This document shows positions 46,432-54,148 of a stretch of DNA of 64,000 nucleotides, in pieces; the stretch's first letter is position 1, and the number at the start of each line of letters is the position of its first letter. The DNA comes from Marinilabilia salmonicolor JCM 21150. Its GTDB lineage: Bacteria > Bacteroidota > Bacteroidia > Bacteroidales > Marinilabiliaceae. The notes beneath the pieces were generated by a model. The model had not been told where the DNA came from. It worked only from the letters and a program-made list of their open reading frames with translations, and did not search any database. The stretch is taken from assembly GCF_000259075.1 (NCBI RefSeq), contig NZ_AJKI01000002.1:1-64000 (forward strand), read 5' to 3'. A program made the translations under genes and the position numbers.

Positions 46432-47124
46432 ATGTTATTACTAATATTTCTGTTCTTTCTGATTGCCAGCTGGATTGTCAGCGCTCAGCTAAAGAGCCGT
46501 TTCAAAAAATATTCAAAAACCCCGTTGGACAGTAATTTATCGGGACGTGAGGTGGCTGAAAAGATGCTACGCGACAATGGAATTTATGATGTAAAAGTAT
46601 TGCCATCACGCGGTCATTTATCAGATCACTACAATCCGGCCAATAAAACCGTCAATCTCAGTGAAAATGTTTATCACGGACGCAATGTAGCAGCAGCTTC
46701 AGTCGCTGCACATGAGTGTGGTCACGCTGTTCAGCACGCCCGCAGCTATGCTCCCCTAAAGTTGCGGTCAGCATTGGTACCTATTCAAAATGTGAGTTCA
46801 AAAATTTTGAATGCCGTATTCATCATGATGTTTGCAGGAGCATTTCTGTTACCGTCACTGGTTCCCTTTGATCTGGCATTGCAAATCATCATTGCCTGTT
46901 ATGCAATTTTCACCGCATTTGCGTTCATCACCCTTCCGGTGGAAATCAACGCCACCCAGCGTGCTCTGGCATGGTTGCATTCTGCCAATATCACCAGCGG
47001 ACGAAACCACAACCAGGCACGCGATGCCCTGAAATGGGCTGCTTACACCTATGTGGTTGCAGCACTTTCGGCTCTGGCCACCCTGGCATATTATGTAATG
47101 ATTTTTATGGGAAGCCGGGATTAA
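46432..47124 (+). CDS. Zinc metallopeptidase of the YugP/Zn_peptidase_2 family
   Basis: This 230-residue protein has an N-terminal membrane helix (1-17), the zinc motif HECGH at residues 94-98 and two or three C-terminal membrane helices. The family is membrane-embedded; its substrates are not known. Conserved ARSYAPLKLRSALVPIQNVSS follows the motif as in other members. It stands alone with its own terminator. Confidence 0.9.
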   Translation: MLLLIFLFFLIASWIVSAQLKSRFKKYSKTPLDSNLSGREVAEKMLRDNGIYDVKVLPSRGHLSDHYNPANKTVNLSENVYHGRNVAAASVAAHECGHAVQHARSYAPLKLRSALVPIQNVSSKILNAVFIMMFAGAFLLPSLVPFDLALQIIIACYAIFTAFAFITLPVEINATQRALAWLHSANITSGRNHNQARDALKWAAYTYVVAALSALATLAYYVMIFMGSRD

Positions 47125-47149
47125 AAAATAATTCATACCTCATTTAAAG

Positions 47150-47181
47150 CTCCGAAGTCTATTTTTGATTTCGGAGTTTTT
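47150..47181 (+). terminator. Terminator of the zinc peptidase gene
   Basis: A 10-bp stem with one G-T pair (47150-47159 with 47167-47176), a 7-nt loop and TTTTT at 47177-47181. Confidence 0.8.
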
Positions 47182-47479
47182 GTTTTTACGACAGATTACA
47201 ATACTGATTCATTAACTCGGCAGAAAGACACAAAAAAGGATGATTTATAGAGTATTCAGAAAGAGTCAAAAAAACATCATCCTCTGAAATAGTACTAAAG
47301 CAAAGCTTATATCTTTCCATTTGCAGGAAATAAAACAAGGAAAGTTAACTTGATCAATTGGATTTCATCGGCTCAGAGAGAAGAGGTCTTAGCACGAATA
47401 GAGTAACTGCCAGAACCACCATCAACCTAAAAAACGAGGACCTTCAACATTCAAATTAAAGAAATTTAAGAAGTCTGTT
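47182..47479. other. Non-coding stretch upstream of the betaine-binding gene
   Basis: AT-rich sequence of about 300 bp. I see no gene, only a weak inverted repeat AGGATGAT ... ATCATCCT near 47240-47285. Confidence 0.4.
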
Positions 47480-47510
47480 TTTGGGGGTTAATACTTAAAA
47501 AATACCTTTG
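47480..47510 (+). promoter_or_regulatory. Consensus Bacteroidota promoter of the betaine-binding gene
   Basis: TTTG at 47480-47483, a 19-bp spacer and TACCTTTG at 47503-47510 match both boxes. Transcription would start near 47517, leaving a leader of about 215 nt before the ATG at 47733. The leader contains an imperfect hairpin (TTTTAAATCAG with CTGATTAAAA, about 47540-47572). Confidence 0.6.
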
Positions 47511-47732
47511 CGGCCGATTTAAGTTCCGAATATCCGTTGATTTTAAATCAGATTTATTCTCTGATTAAAACCATTGCAAACCTAAAAATCCCGTTACAAA
47601 CATTCAATTATCAGATAACCCATCATATTATTATTGGCTTTTATGACAGAACATTGTATAAAAGCCCGGCTCTACTTTGTCTAAAAACAAATCACCAGGG
47701 AACATTAATACCTTAAATATTTAATACTTGTT

Positions 47733-48593
47733 ATGATTAAAAAAAATTTTAGGAACACAATCATTCTGTTTTTTGTAATTGCATTATTAGGGGCTACAGG
47801 CTGTAAAAAAAAGAAAGAAGAAGTGGTGATTTACTATGCCAACTGGATTGAAGGCGTTGCAATGACAAAAATCACCGAATTGGCACTTGAAGATGTGGGC
47901 ATTCCCGTCAAAACCATGCTTTTATCTCCAGGACCTGTATTCACTGCTTTGGCAAGAGGAGATGGAGATTTTTTTCTGGAAGCATGGTTACCACAAACAC
48001 ACCGGGATTACTGGGAGCGTTTTGGAGATAAGATTGACAGAGTCGGAATGAATTTTGACTATGCCTCTACAGGCCTTGTAGTTCCAGGCTATGTTGAAAT
48101 AGATTCTATCACCCAACTTAATGAGCATAAGGAAAAATTTAATGGCAAAATAATTGGTGTTGGCAGCGGAGCAGGTGTTTACAGGGATACGGAAAAAGCC
48201 ATCAAAGATTACGGACTGGAATTTGATCAGCTTACCTCCAGCGGACCGGCCATGGTTGCAAGTATAAAAAATGCCGCCGCAAAAAAGGAATGGATTGTCG
48301 TTACCGGATGGAAACCTCACTATAAGTGGGCAAAGTATGATTTGAAATATCTGGAAGACCCAAAGGGAATTTACCCTTCTGAAAAAAGCTATATTGTAAC
48401 CCGTAAAGGTTTTACTGACGAACGCCCAGGATTCAAAGAGTTTTTAGGAAACTTCTATTTTACAGAAGAGACAATGTCCGGACTTATGCTTCTCCTGCAA
48501 AAGGAAGATGACGTAGATGCCGCTGGCAGAATCTGGTACAAAGACAACAAAGAACTCATTCAATCATGGATGCCGGAAGAGTGGCTGAAATAA
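47733..48593 (+). CDS. Glycine betaine/proline-type ABC transporter substrate-binding lipoprotein (OpuAC/ProX-like)
   Basis: This 286-residue lipoprotein has lipobox GATGC (Cys24), followed by KKKKEE; the basic residues suggest periplasmic rather than surface location. The fold begins VVIYYANWIEGVAMTKI and contains the aromatic-rich binding stretches EAWLPQTHRDYW and TGWKPHYKWAKYDLKYLEDP of OpuAC proteins. It would deliver compatible solutes to a permease. No OpuA/OpuB-type permease or ATPase gene lies near it; the ABC gene downstream is on the other strand and of a different family. Confidence 0.88.
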   Translation: MIKKNFRNTIILFFVIALLGATGCKKKKEEVVIYYANWIEGVAMTKITELALEDVGIPVKTMLLSPGPVFTALARGDGDFFLEAWLPQTHRDYWERFGDKIDRVGMNFDYASTGLVVPGYVEIDSITQLNEHKEKFNGKIIGVGSGAGVYRDTEKAIKDYGLEFDQLTSSGPAMVASIKNAAAKKEWIVVTGWKPHYKWAKYDLKYLEDPKGIYPSEKSYIVTRKGFTDERPGFKEFLGNFYFTEETMSGLMLLLQKEDDVDAAGRIWYKDNKELIQSWMPEEWLK

Positions 48594-48603
48594 TGAATAC
48601 AAC

Positions 48604-48634
48604 GGGACTGTCTAAAAAAGTATTAGACAGTCCC
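48604..48634 (+). terminator. Hairpin after the betaine-binding gene
   Basis: A perfect 12-bp stem (48604-48615 with 48623-48634) and loop AAAAGTA. It is followed by CCTTGA, not a T-run, so termination is plausible but not certain. Confidence 0.45.
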
Positions 48635-48688
48635 CCTTGAATACTGCATTAGCAAAAATCAATGTTTTTACTTTGTGCATTCATAAAA

Positions 48689-48813
48689 TAGTGTTTGTCT
48701 ATAAAGCTCAAGTTCAAGGCTTGTCCTTTTTGAAAATCAAGGCGTTTACTTTCGTAAATAACTGTTTTCAGAAAGGACGTAACGCAGAAATTGGACTTTT
48801 CGGGTAAACACTA
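48689..48813. repeat. 125-bp MITE-like palindromic element
   Basis: Terminal inverted repeats TAGTGTTT (48689-48696) and AAACACTA (48806-48813) continue as imperfect complementarity inward. An inner long stem pairs GTCCTTTTTGAAAA (48723-48736) with TTTTCAGAAAGGAC (48765-48778), and GTTTAC (48744-48749) with GTAAAT (48754-48759). The whole element folds on itself and is non-coding. The right end overlaps the TAG stop of the ABC ATPase gene (48813-48811). Confidence 0.65.
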
Positions 48814-49506
48814 AATAGCAAAATAATTCTCCAGTCTCAACATGGTTTCGTCACTTGTTTTTACGTCATCCACGACTTTTCCTTTTTCAAGAATGACAAT
48901 ACGGGTACACGCCTCAGCTACATGGTTTAAATCGTGACTGGAGATCAGGAAAGTGCAGTTGTTTTGTTGCTGAAAATCTTTAATAATCTGGCGTAATCGG
49001 TATTGAGAAGTAGGATCCAGGTTGCTGAATGGCTCGTCTAACAGAACAATTTGAGGATTGCCAATCAACGATGCAACAATGCCAATCTTTTGCTGATTGC
49101 CTTTTGAGAGGCTCCTGATATACTTTCGTTTATTGTCTATTTCACCATTAAAAAATTCACTAAAGCCGGCGATAAACTCCTGAATATCCCCTGGAGCATA
49201 TCCTTTTAAGCTTCCGACCAGGTTAAAATACTCATCGGGGGTAAGGTAATCAATCAGAAATTTTTCATCCAGATAAGAGCTGGTAAATTTTTTCCATTCT
49301 TCGGATTCATTTACTCGTTGCTGATTGTTCTCGATGTGTCCTTCAGAAAGTTGAATTAAATCCAGAATGGCTGAAAACATGGTTGTTTTTCCAGCACCGT
49401 TGTTGCCCACAACACCCACAATGTCTCCTTGCTGAAAGGTGAGATTATCAATAGCCAATACAACATTTCCATTGTATTTCTTCACTACATTTTCTAAAGT
49501 GATCAT
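48811..49506 (-). CDS. ABC transporter ATP-binding protein
   Basis: This 231-residue ATPase has Walker A GNNGAGKTT (residues 34-42), the Q-loop region, the ABC signature LSKGNQQKIG and Walker B IVLLDEPFSNLD followed by SSHDLNHV. It forms an ABC-2-type exporter with the DUF5687 membrane protein encoded 11 bp upstream. The substrate is unknown. The stop codon lies inside the terminal repeat of the palindromic element at 48689-48813, so the C-terminus may have been set by that insertion. Confidence 0.93.
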   Translation of the reverse strand: MITLENVVKKYNGNVVLAIDNLTFQQGDIVGVVGNNGAGKTTMFSAILDLIQLSEGHIENNQQRVNESEEWKKFTSSYLDEKFLIDYLTPDEYFNLVGSLKGYAPGDIQEFIAGFSEFFNGEIDNKRKYIRSLSKGNQQKIGIVASLIGNPQIVLLDEPFSNLDPTSQYRLRQIIKDFQQQNNCTFLISSHDLNHVAEACTRIVILEKGKVVDDVKTSDETMLRLENYFAI

Positions 49507-49517
49507 AGCATATAAGG

Positions 49518-50996
49518 TTAAAAGGTTTGGCGATAACTATAAAGCATCCGATGTTTATTCTTTTTATATCGAATCAGAATTTTGTTCATGATTGATTCGT
49601 GGAATATTATGCCACCAATGCCGGTCAGTCCAAAAATCAGATAACTCCAGATATCTTCGAGCAGCAGACTTAGCAGACCGAAATATAGTATTGGCCCGAG
49701 AATAATGACTAACGCCATAATCCAAACAGAAGCTCCGGTGCCCTGGTAATTAAAAAATGAACTTTGAGATAAATCAATGGGCTTGGAACTGAACGACCCC
49801 ATCCACAATACAATATGGCTGGTAATTCCAATATTAAAGATGGCACTCAAAAAATTAAAGAATAACACCTTGGCACCATAAATCAGGTAAACCGTGGAAA
49901 AAACAAAGGCAATAACCGTGGATGCAATAAACAAAAAATACTGGGCATTGAGCATATTTTTGAGTCCAAAATCCCGTGTCATCAAAAAAGGATAGTATTT
50001 TGAATGCCACGCCGGGGTAAACTGACCATAACTAACACTGAAACTACCTGTAATGAGTATGCCGATAAAAATCAGAAAAAAGTCGTAATTCGCCATCCCA
50101 GAATTACCGTAAACAATAAAACCGTATAAAAGCAGAAAGACAACACTCATAAAAGCACTTCTGGTCCTTTTGTTACGCGTAATCATCTTTAGCTCAAGAG
50201 AAATATATTTACCGATTGACCCAAATTTATCCGTCCAGGAAAAGGCATGAATATTCACATCCTTTTCAACAGGTATCAATCGACTATCCAGATACATCCC
50301 TTTGGCGATCTCATTTATATTAAAACGGTATAACAGTACAACAAAAATAAAGGGAGCTACAGCCAGAGGCGGATATACTAACACAGAATGAAAATATTGA
50401 CCAATCCATACAGAAACCGGGATGATACTATAAAAAGACAACAAAAACAGTCCAATACCCAGCCCTAATATTATGGCGGACATTTTTTCCTTGTAGAAGG
50501 AGAATCTTTTCAGCCAAATACCAATCAAGTGATCAACTAAGATAAGTCCTACAAGATTAATCAGCCATCCCAGGGTGTTTAGTAGTTCGTATTCCTCTAT
50601 TACCGTATCAAAAGTAAAGGGTATCAGAAATAGCAGGGGAAGAAAATTAATGATATGGAAGAAAGATTTATTTACCAAATGCCGCGCGATCTTCTTTTTC
50701 TTAAAAGGCAGAACTAACAGCGGGATGCTGTTCACAATCGGAATCTCCTGAAAAAGTTGCCGAAGTATGGCACTGAAAATAAAATAATACCACAAATTCT
50801 GGTTGAAAGCGCTTATTACCTTTTGTCCTGGAAAATATTCCTGAAGAATTGCGGGCAAGGTAAATCCCATTATCAATATGCTAATGGAAAGGTAAAAAAC
50901 AAAAAAACCAACCAGTACTTTTATGGCGATACTCCTTTGCCAGTAGGTGGAGCGGTAAAAAGATTTTCGGTTTAACGAATTTATAGTCTGACTCAT
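49518..50996 (-). CDS. DUF5687-family membrane protein (ABC exporter permease)
   Basis: This 492-residue protein has about eleven to thirteen hydrophobic segments. It matches the DUF5687 pattern: an early FRSTYWQRSIAIK-like start, LELKMITRNKRTRSAFM near the middle and FGQFTPAWHSKYYPFLMTR-type sequence (here YGQFTPAWHSKYYPF). DUF5687 is mainly a Bacteroidota family that pairs with ABC ATPases. It is the first gene of a two-gene operon with the ATPase. Confidence 0.85.
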   Translation of the reverse strand: MSQTINSLNRKSFYRSTYWQRSIAIKVLVGFFVFYLSISILIMGFTLPAILQEYFPGQKVISAFNQNLWYYFIFSAILRQLFQEIPIVNSIPLLVLPFKKKKIARHLVNKSFFHIINFLPLLFLIPFTFDTVIEEYELLNTLGWLINLVGLILVDHLIGIWLKRFSFYKEKMSAIILGLGIGLFLLSFYSIIPVSVWIGQYFHSVLVYPPLAVAPFIFVVLLYRFNINEIAKGMYLDSRLIPVEKDVNIHAFSWTDKFGSIGKYISLELKMITRNKRTRSAFMSVVFLLLYGFIVYGNSGMANYDFFLIFIGILITGSFSVSYGQFTPAWHSKYYPFLMTRDFGLKNMLNAQYFLFIASTVIAFVFSTVYLIYGAKVLFFNFLSAIFNIGITSHIVLWMGSFSSKPIDLSQSSFFNYQGTGASVWIMALVIILGPILYFGLLSLLLEDIWSYLIFGLTGIGGIIFHESIMNKILIRYKKNKHRMLYSYRQTF

Positions 50997-51073
50997 GGGT
51001 TAAGATTTTGACCATAAAAATATAAAACCAAAACCCGGAAAACAATAGTTGTAGAAAAATTAATTTGAAATCC

Positions 51074-51116
51074 AAAAACCCCGAAAGCAACTTTCTCCTG
51101 TGCTTTCGGGGTTTTT
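51074..51116. terminator. Strong terminator downstream of gnd
   Basis: A perfect 16-bp stem (51074-51089 with 51101-51116) with an 11-nt loop; A5/T5 ends give termination in both directions. It lies 87 bp past the minus-strand gnd stop. Confidence 0.85.
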
Positions 51117-51202
51117 AGCCGTTTAATGTTGACCTTGATTATTGAATTAACAATTTGTCAAGTCATTTCTAATGTTTTATAATCAGAGACACTATAACCA
51201 AC

Positions 51203-52657
51203 TTAGACCTGATAAGTGGAAGAAGCCGTATCGCCTCCGCGACCGGTCCAGTTGGTATGGAAAAACTCACCACGATCTTTATCCACGCGTTCGTAGGTGT
51301 GTGCTCCAAAATAGTCACGTTGCGCCTGAAGAAGGTTCGCAGGCAAGTTGGCCGTGCGATATCCGTCGAAATAGGCCAAAGCTGAAGAGAATGTCGGCAC
51401 GGGAATGCCAATGCGTGCAGCCACAGACACCACTTTGCGCCATCCCTCCTGCGCAGCCTGCAACTTATCATGGAAGTAGCTGTCAAGAATCAGGTTCTCC
51501 AGTTCGGGATTGTGATCGAAGGCATCCTTAATCTTTCCGAGGAACGCAGAACGAATGATGCAGCCACCACGCCACATGAGAGCAATTCCACCATAGTTTA
51601 GGTTCCAGTTGTTCTCTCTGGCAGCTTCACGCATCAAGACATAACCTTGCGCATAAGAGACAATCTTGGAAGCAAACAAAGCATCGTGAATGGCATTCAC
51701 AAACTCCTCCTTCTCCTCATCGAGTTGAGACACCTTAGCCTTAATAATTTCAGCAGCTCTCAAACGTTCCTCTTTTTGTGATGAAAGAATTCGTGAATAC
51801 ACTGCTTCTCCGATGAGCGTCAGGGGAACACCTACCTCAAGGGAGGAGATGGCAGTCCATTTACCGGTACCTTTCTGACCCGCCGCATCCAGGATTTTCT
51901 CCAGCAGCGGTTCACCGTTTTCATCACGATACCCCATAATATCACGGGTTATTTCTATCAGGTAGCTGTCCAGGTCTCCCTGATTCCAGAGGTCAAAAAT
52001 ATCGTGCATCTCATCATGAGAGAGTTTGAGATAATCACGCATCAGATGATAAGCTTCGCTGATAAGTTGCATATCACCATACTCGATGCCATTGTGAACC
52101 ATTTTTACAAAATGGCCTGCACCATCTTCGCCAACCCAATCGCAGCAGGGGGTGCCATCGTCCACTTTAGCGGCAATACTTTGGAAGATATCTTTCACCA
52201 ATGGCCATGCTTTAGGAGATCCACCCGGCATCATGGAAGGTCCCTTTAATGCTCCCTCCTCACCTCCGGAGACTCCGGTTCCGATATACAATAAACCTTT
52301 GCTTTCCACATATTTGGTTCGACGTATGGTATCAGGGAAATGACTGTTTCCTCCATCAATGATCACATCACCCTCATCCAGCAGAGGAATCAGCTTTTCA
52401 ATAAAATCATCCACAGGTTGACCCGCTTTCACGAGCATCATTACTTTCCGTGGACGTTCAATATCCTGCACAAACTCCTCCAGTGAGTGTGCACCAATAA
52501 AGTTCTTCCCTTTTCCCCGGCCATTCACAAATTTGTCAACTTTCTCTACACTGCGATTGTAAACCGCCACAGTATAGCCATGACTTTCCATATTTAATAC
52601 CAGGTTCTCCCCCATTACGGCAAGACCAATCAGTCCGATGTCTGCTTTCTTTATCAT
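51203..52657 (-). CDS. gnd: 6-phosphogluconate dehydrogenase (decarboxylating)
   Basis: This 484-residue enzyme has the Rossmann motif GLIGLAVMGENLVLNM, followed by NRS, the NADP-type form. The substrate signature GVSGGEEGALKGPSMMPGG and the C-terminal WRGGCIIRSAFL are also present. It oxidises 6-phosphogluconate to ribulose 5-phosphate with CO2 release in the pentose phosphate pathway. It is homodimeric and cytoplasmic. The usual neighbours zwf and pgl are not adjacent, and pdxB lies 71 bp upstream. Confidence 0.96.
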   Translation of the reverse strand: MIKKADIGLIGLAVMGENLVLNMESHGYTVAVYNRSVEKVDKFVNGRGKGKNFIGAHSLEEFVQDIERPRKVMMLVKAGQPVDDFIEKLIPLLDEGDVIIDGGNSHFPDTIRRTKYVESKGLLYIGTGVSGGEEGALKGPSMMPGGSPKAWPLVKDIFQSIAAKVDDGTPCCDWVGEDGAGHFVKMVHNGIEYGDMQLISEAYHLMRDYLKLSHDEMHDIFDLWNQGDLDSYLIEITRDIMGYRDENGEPLLEKILDAAGQKGTGKWTAISSLEVGVPLTLIGEAVYSRILSSQKEERLRAAEIIKAKVSQLDEEKEEFVNAIHDALFASKIVSYAQGYVLMREAARENNWNLNYGGIALMWRGGCIIRSAFLGKIKDAFDHNPELENLILDSYFHDKLQAAQEGWRKVVSVAARIGIPVPTFSSALAYFDGYRTANLPANLLQAQRDYFGAHTYERVDKDRGEFFHTNWTGRGGDTASSTYQV

Positions 52658-52728
52658 CTATTTCTTCTATTTAGATTTCACATTTTCATATTCACTAATA
52701 AACCTTGAAATTCATGGTTAATCCGACA

Positions 52729-53850
52729 TTAGAGCAATTTAAACCCCAATAGGATCAATGACTTTCTCAACTCCTCATTTACATCTGCCCCGCTAATGGT
52801 CCAGGCAGGAAACTCTCGCCGAACGGGATAATTGCCCCTGATGGCCTCAAAGTTTCCCGGGTCTTCGACCAGCCTTTTTGCATCCTCATTTACATCGTAC
52901 GTGGAAATAACGGCTTTGGCCAGCTTAAGGTTCAATCGCTCATCAACATCACTAACCCTCAAAGACATATCATCCAGCATTGGCAATTCTAAAGGCTGCC
53001 AGTTATCCAGATCAAAGCCAAACTGCCGGCTCATAAACTGAACAGCAGCGGCAGTTCCGTTGGCTTTACCATCCACCGAATAACCTGCAATATGCGGGGT
53101 CCCAATCATTAATCGCCCAAGCAATTCAACAGAAATATCAGGCTCATGCTCCCATACATCAAGGATAGCCCGATCAATTAAACCCGAACTAATACCTTTC
53201 ATCAGCACCCGTTGTTCCACCACTTCACCTCGTGAGGAGTTAATCAGCGCACTTCCCCGCTTCATCATCATGAGTGTTGTGTCATTCAGGAGATATTCGG
53301 TTGCATAAACACCCTCCCGGGTAAGAGGAACATGAAAAGTGACCACATCCGACATTTGCAAAAGTACATTCAGGTCCACATTAGGAAAATCAGCTTCCTT
53401 AGCAGCTCTTGGCGGATCATTCAGTAACACCTTCATTCCGAAAGCCTCACCAACTTTTGCTACTTTGCTACCCACATTTCCAACACCAACAATCCCCAGC
53501 GTTTTTCCTCTCAACGGGAAATAACCCATCTCAAGGGCAGCAAAAACTGACGCGACATATTGCTTGACAGAACCCGAGTTGCAGCTTGGTGCATTGGCCC
53601 ATGCAATACCATTTTCTTCCAACCAGGAAATATCCATATGATCCGTTCCTATGGTGGACGAAACCACCGCCTTCACCCTGCTTCCTTCAAGCAATGATCT
53701 GTCAACTTTTGTGCGGGTACGAATGATAAGTCCGTCGGCTTCTTTAACATCCGCCGGCCCAATTTCGATACCGGGAATGTAAACAACACGTGCATAAGGT
53801 TCAAGCACCCCTTTCAAAAAAGGAATTTTATCATCAGCAACTATCAGCAT
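52729..53850 (-). CDS. pdxB: Erythronate-4-phosphate dehydrogenase
   Basis: This 373-residue D-isomer-specific 2-hydroxyacid dehydrogenase has the NAD motif GIVGVGNVGSKVAKVGEAFGM, the catalytic arginine in INSSRGEVVE, the glutamate in DVWEHEP and the histidine in TPHIAG. The C-terminal PdxB dimerisation domain (about 290-373) separates it from SerA. It acts in the DXP-dependent route to pyridoxal 5-phosphate. It lies upstream of gnd and tkt on opposite strands; erythrose 4-phosphate from transketolase is a precursor. Confidence 0.92.
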   Translation of the reverse strand: MLIVADDKIPFLKGVLEPYARVVYIPGIEIGPADVKEADGLIIRTRTKVDRSLLEGSRVKAVVSSTIGTDHMDISWLEENGIAWANAPSCNSGSVKQYVASVFAALEMGYFPLRGKTLGIVGVGNVGSKVAKVGEAFGMKVLLNDPPRAAKEADFPNVDLNVLLQMSDVVTFHVPLTREGVYATEYLLNDTTLMMMKRGSALINSSRGEVVEQRVLMKGISSGLIDRAILDVWEHEPDISVELLGRLMIGTPHIAGYSVDGKANGTAAAVQFMSRQFGFDLDNWQPLELPMLDDMSLRVSDVDERLNLKLAKAVISTYDVNEDAKRLVEDPGNFEAIRGNYPVRREFPAWTISGADVNEELRKSLILLGFKLL

Positions 53851-53907
53851 AATTTTCCAAAATTTGATTTACGGATACCAAAGTAATAATAAATAGTGAG
53901 AAGCGCA

Positions 53908-54083
53908 TTTATTAGCATTAACCTCCAGCATACTTTTGCAAATGGATACAAAAAAGCACAAATGTTTAAAAGTATTTCTTACGCTTATTCCTTCAATGCT
54001 AAAAATTTTCCTTACTTTTGTCATTGAAAAATGATGATTAAGTGTTTTTTAACTCGAAAAAATAAGTTGTTTTTATATATTTG
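53908..54083 (+). promoter_or_regulatory. Three -7 boxes upstream of transketolase
   Basis: TACTTTTG (53931-53938, with TTTA at 53908-53911 at -33 spacing), TACTTTTG (54012-54019) and TATATTTG (54076-54083) all match TAnnTTTG. They lie 66 to 218 bp before the start codon. Any or all may be active. Confidence 0.4.
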
Positions 54084-54148
54084 CAACCCGAACGAGCAAA
54101 GAACAGACCAGAACAGATAAAGTCTTAAAACTAAAAATCAACAATACT

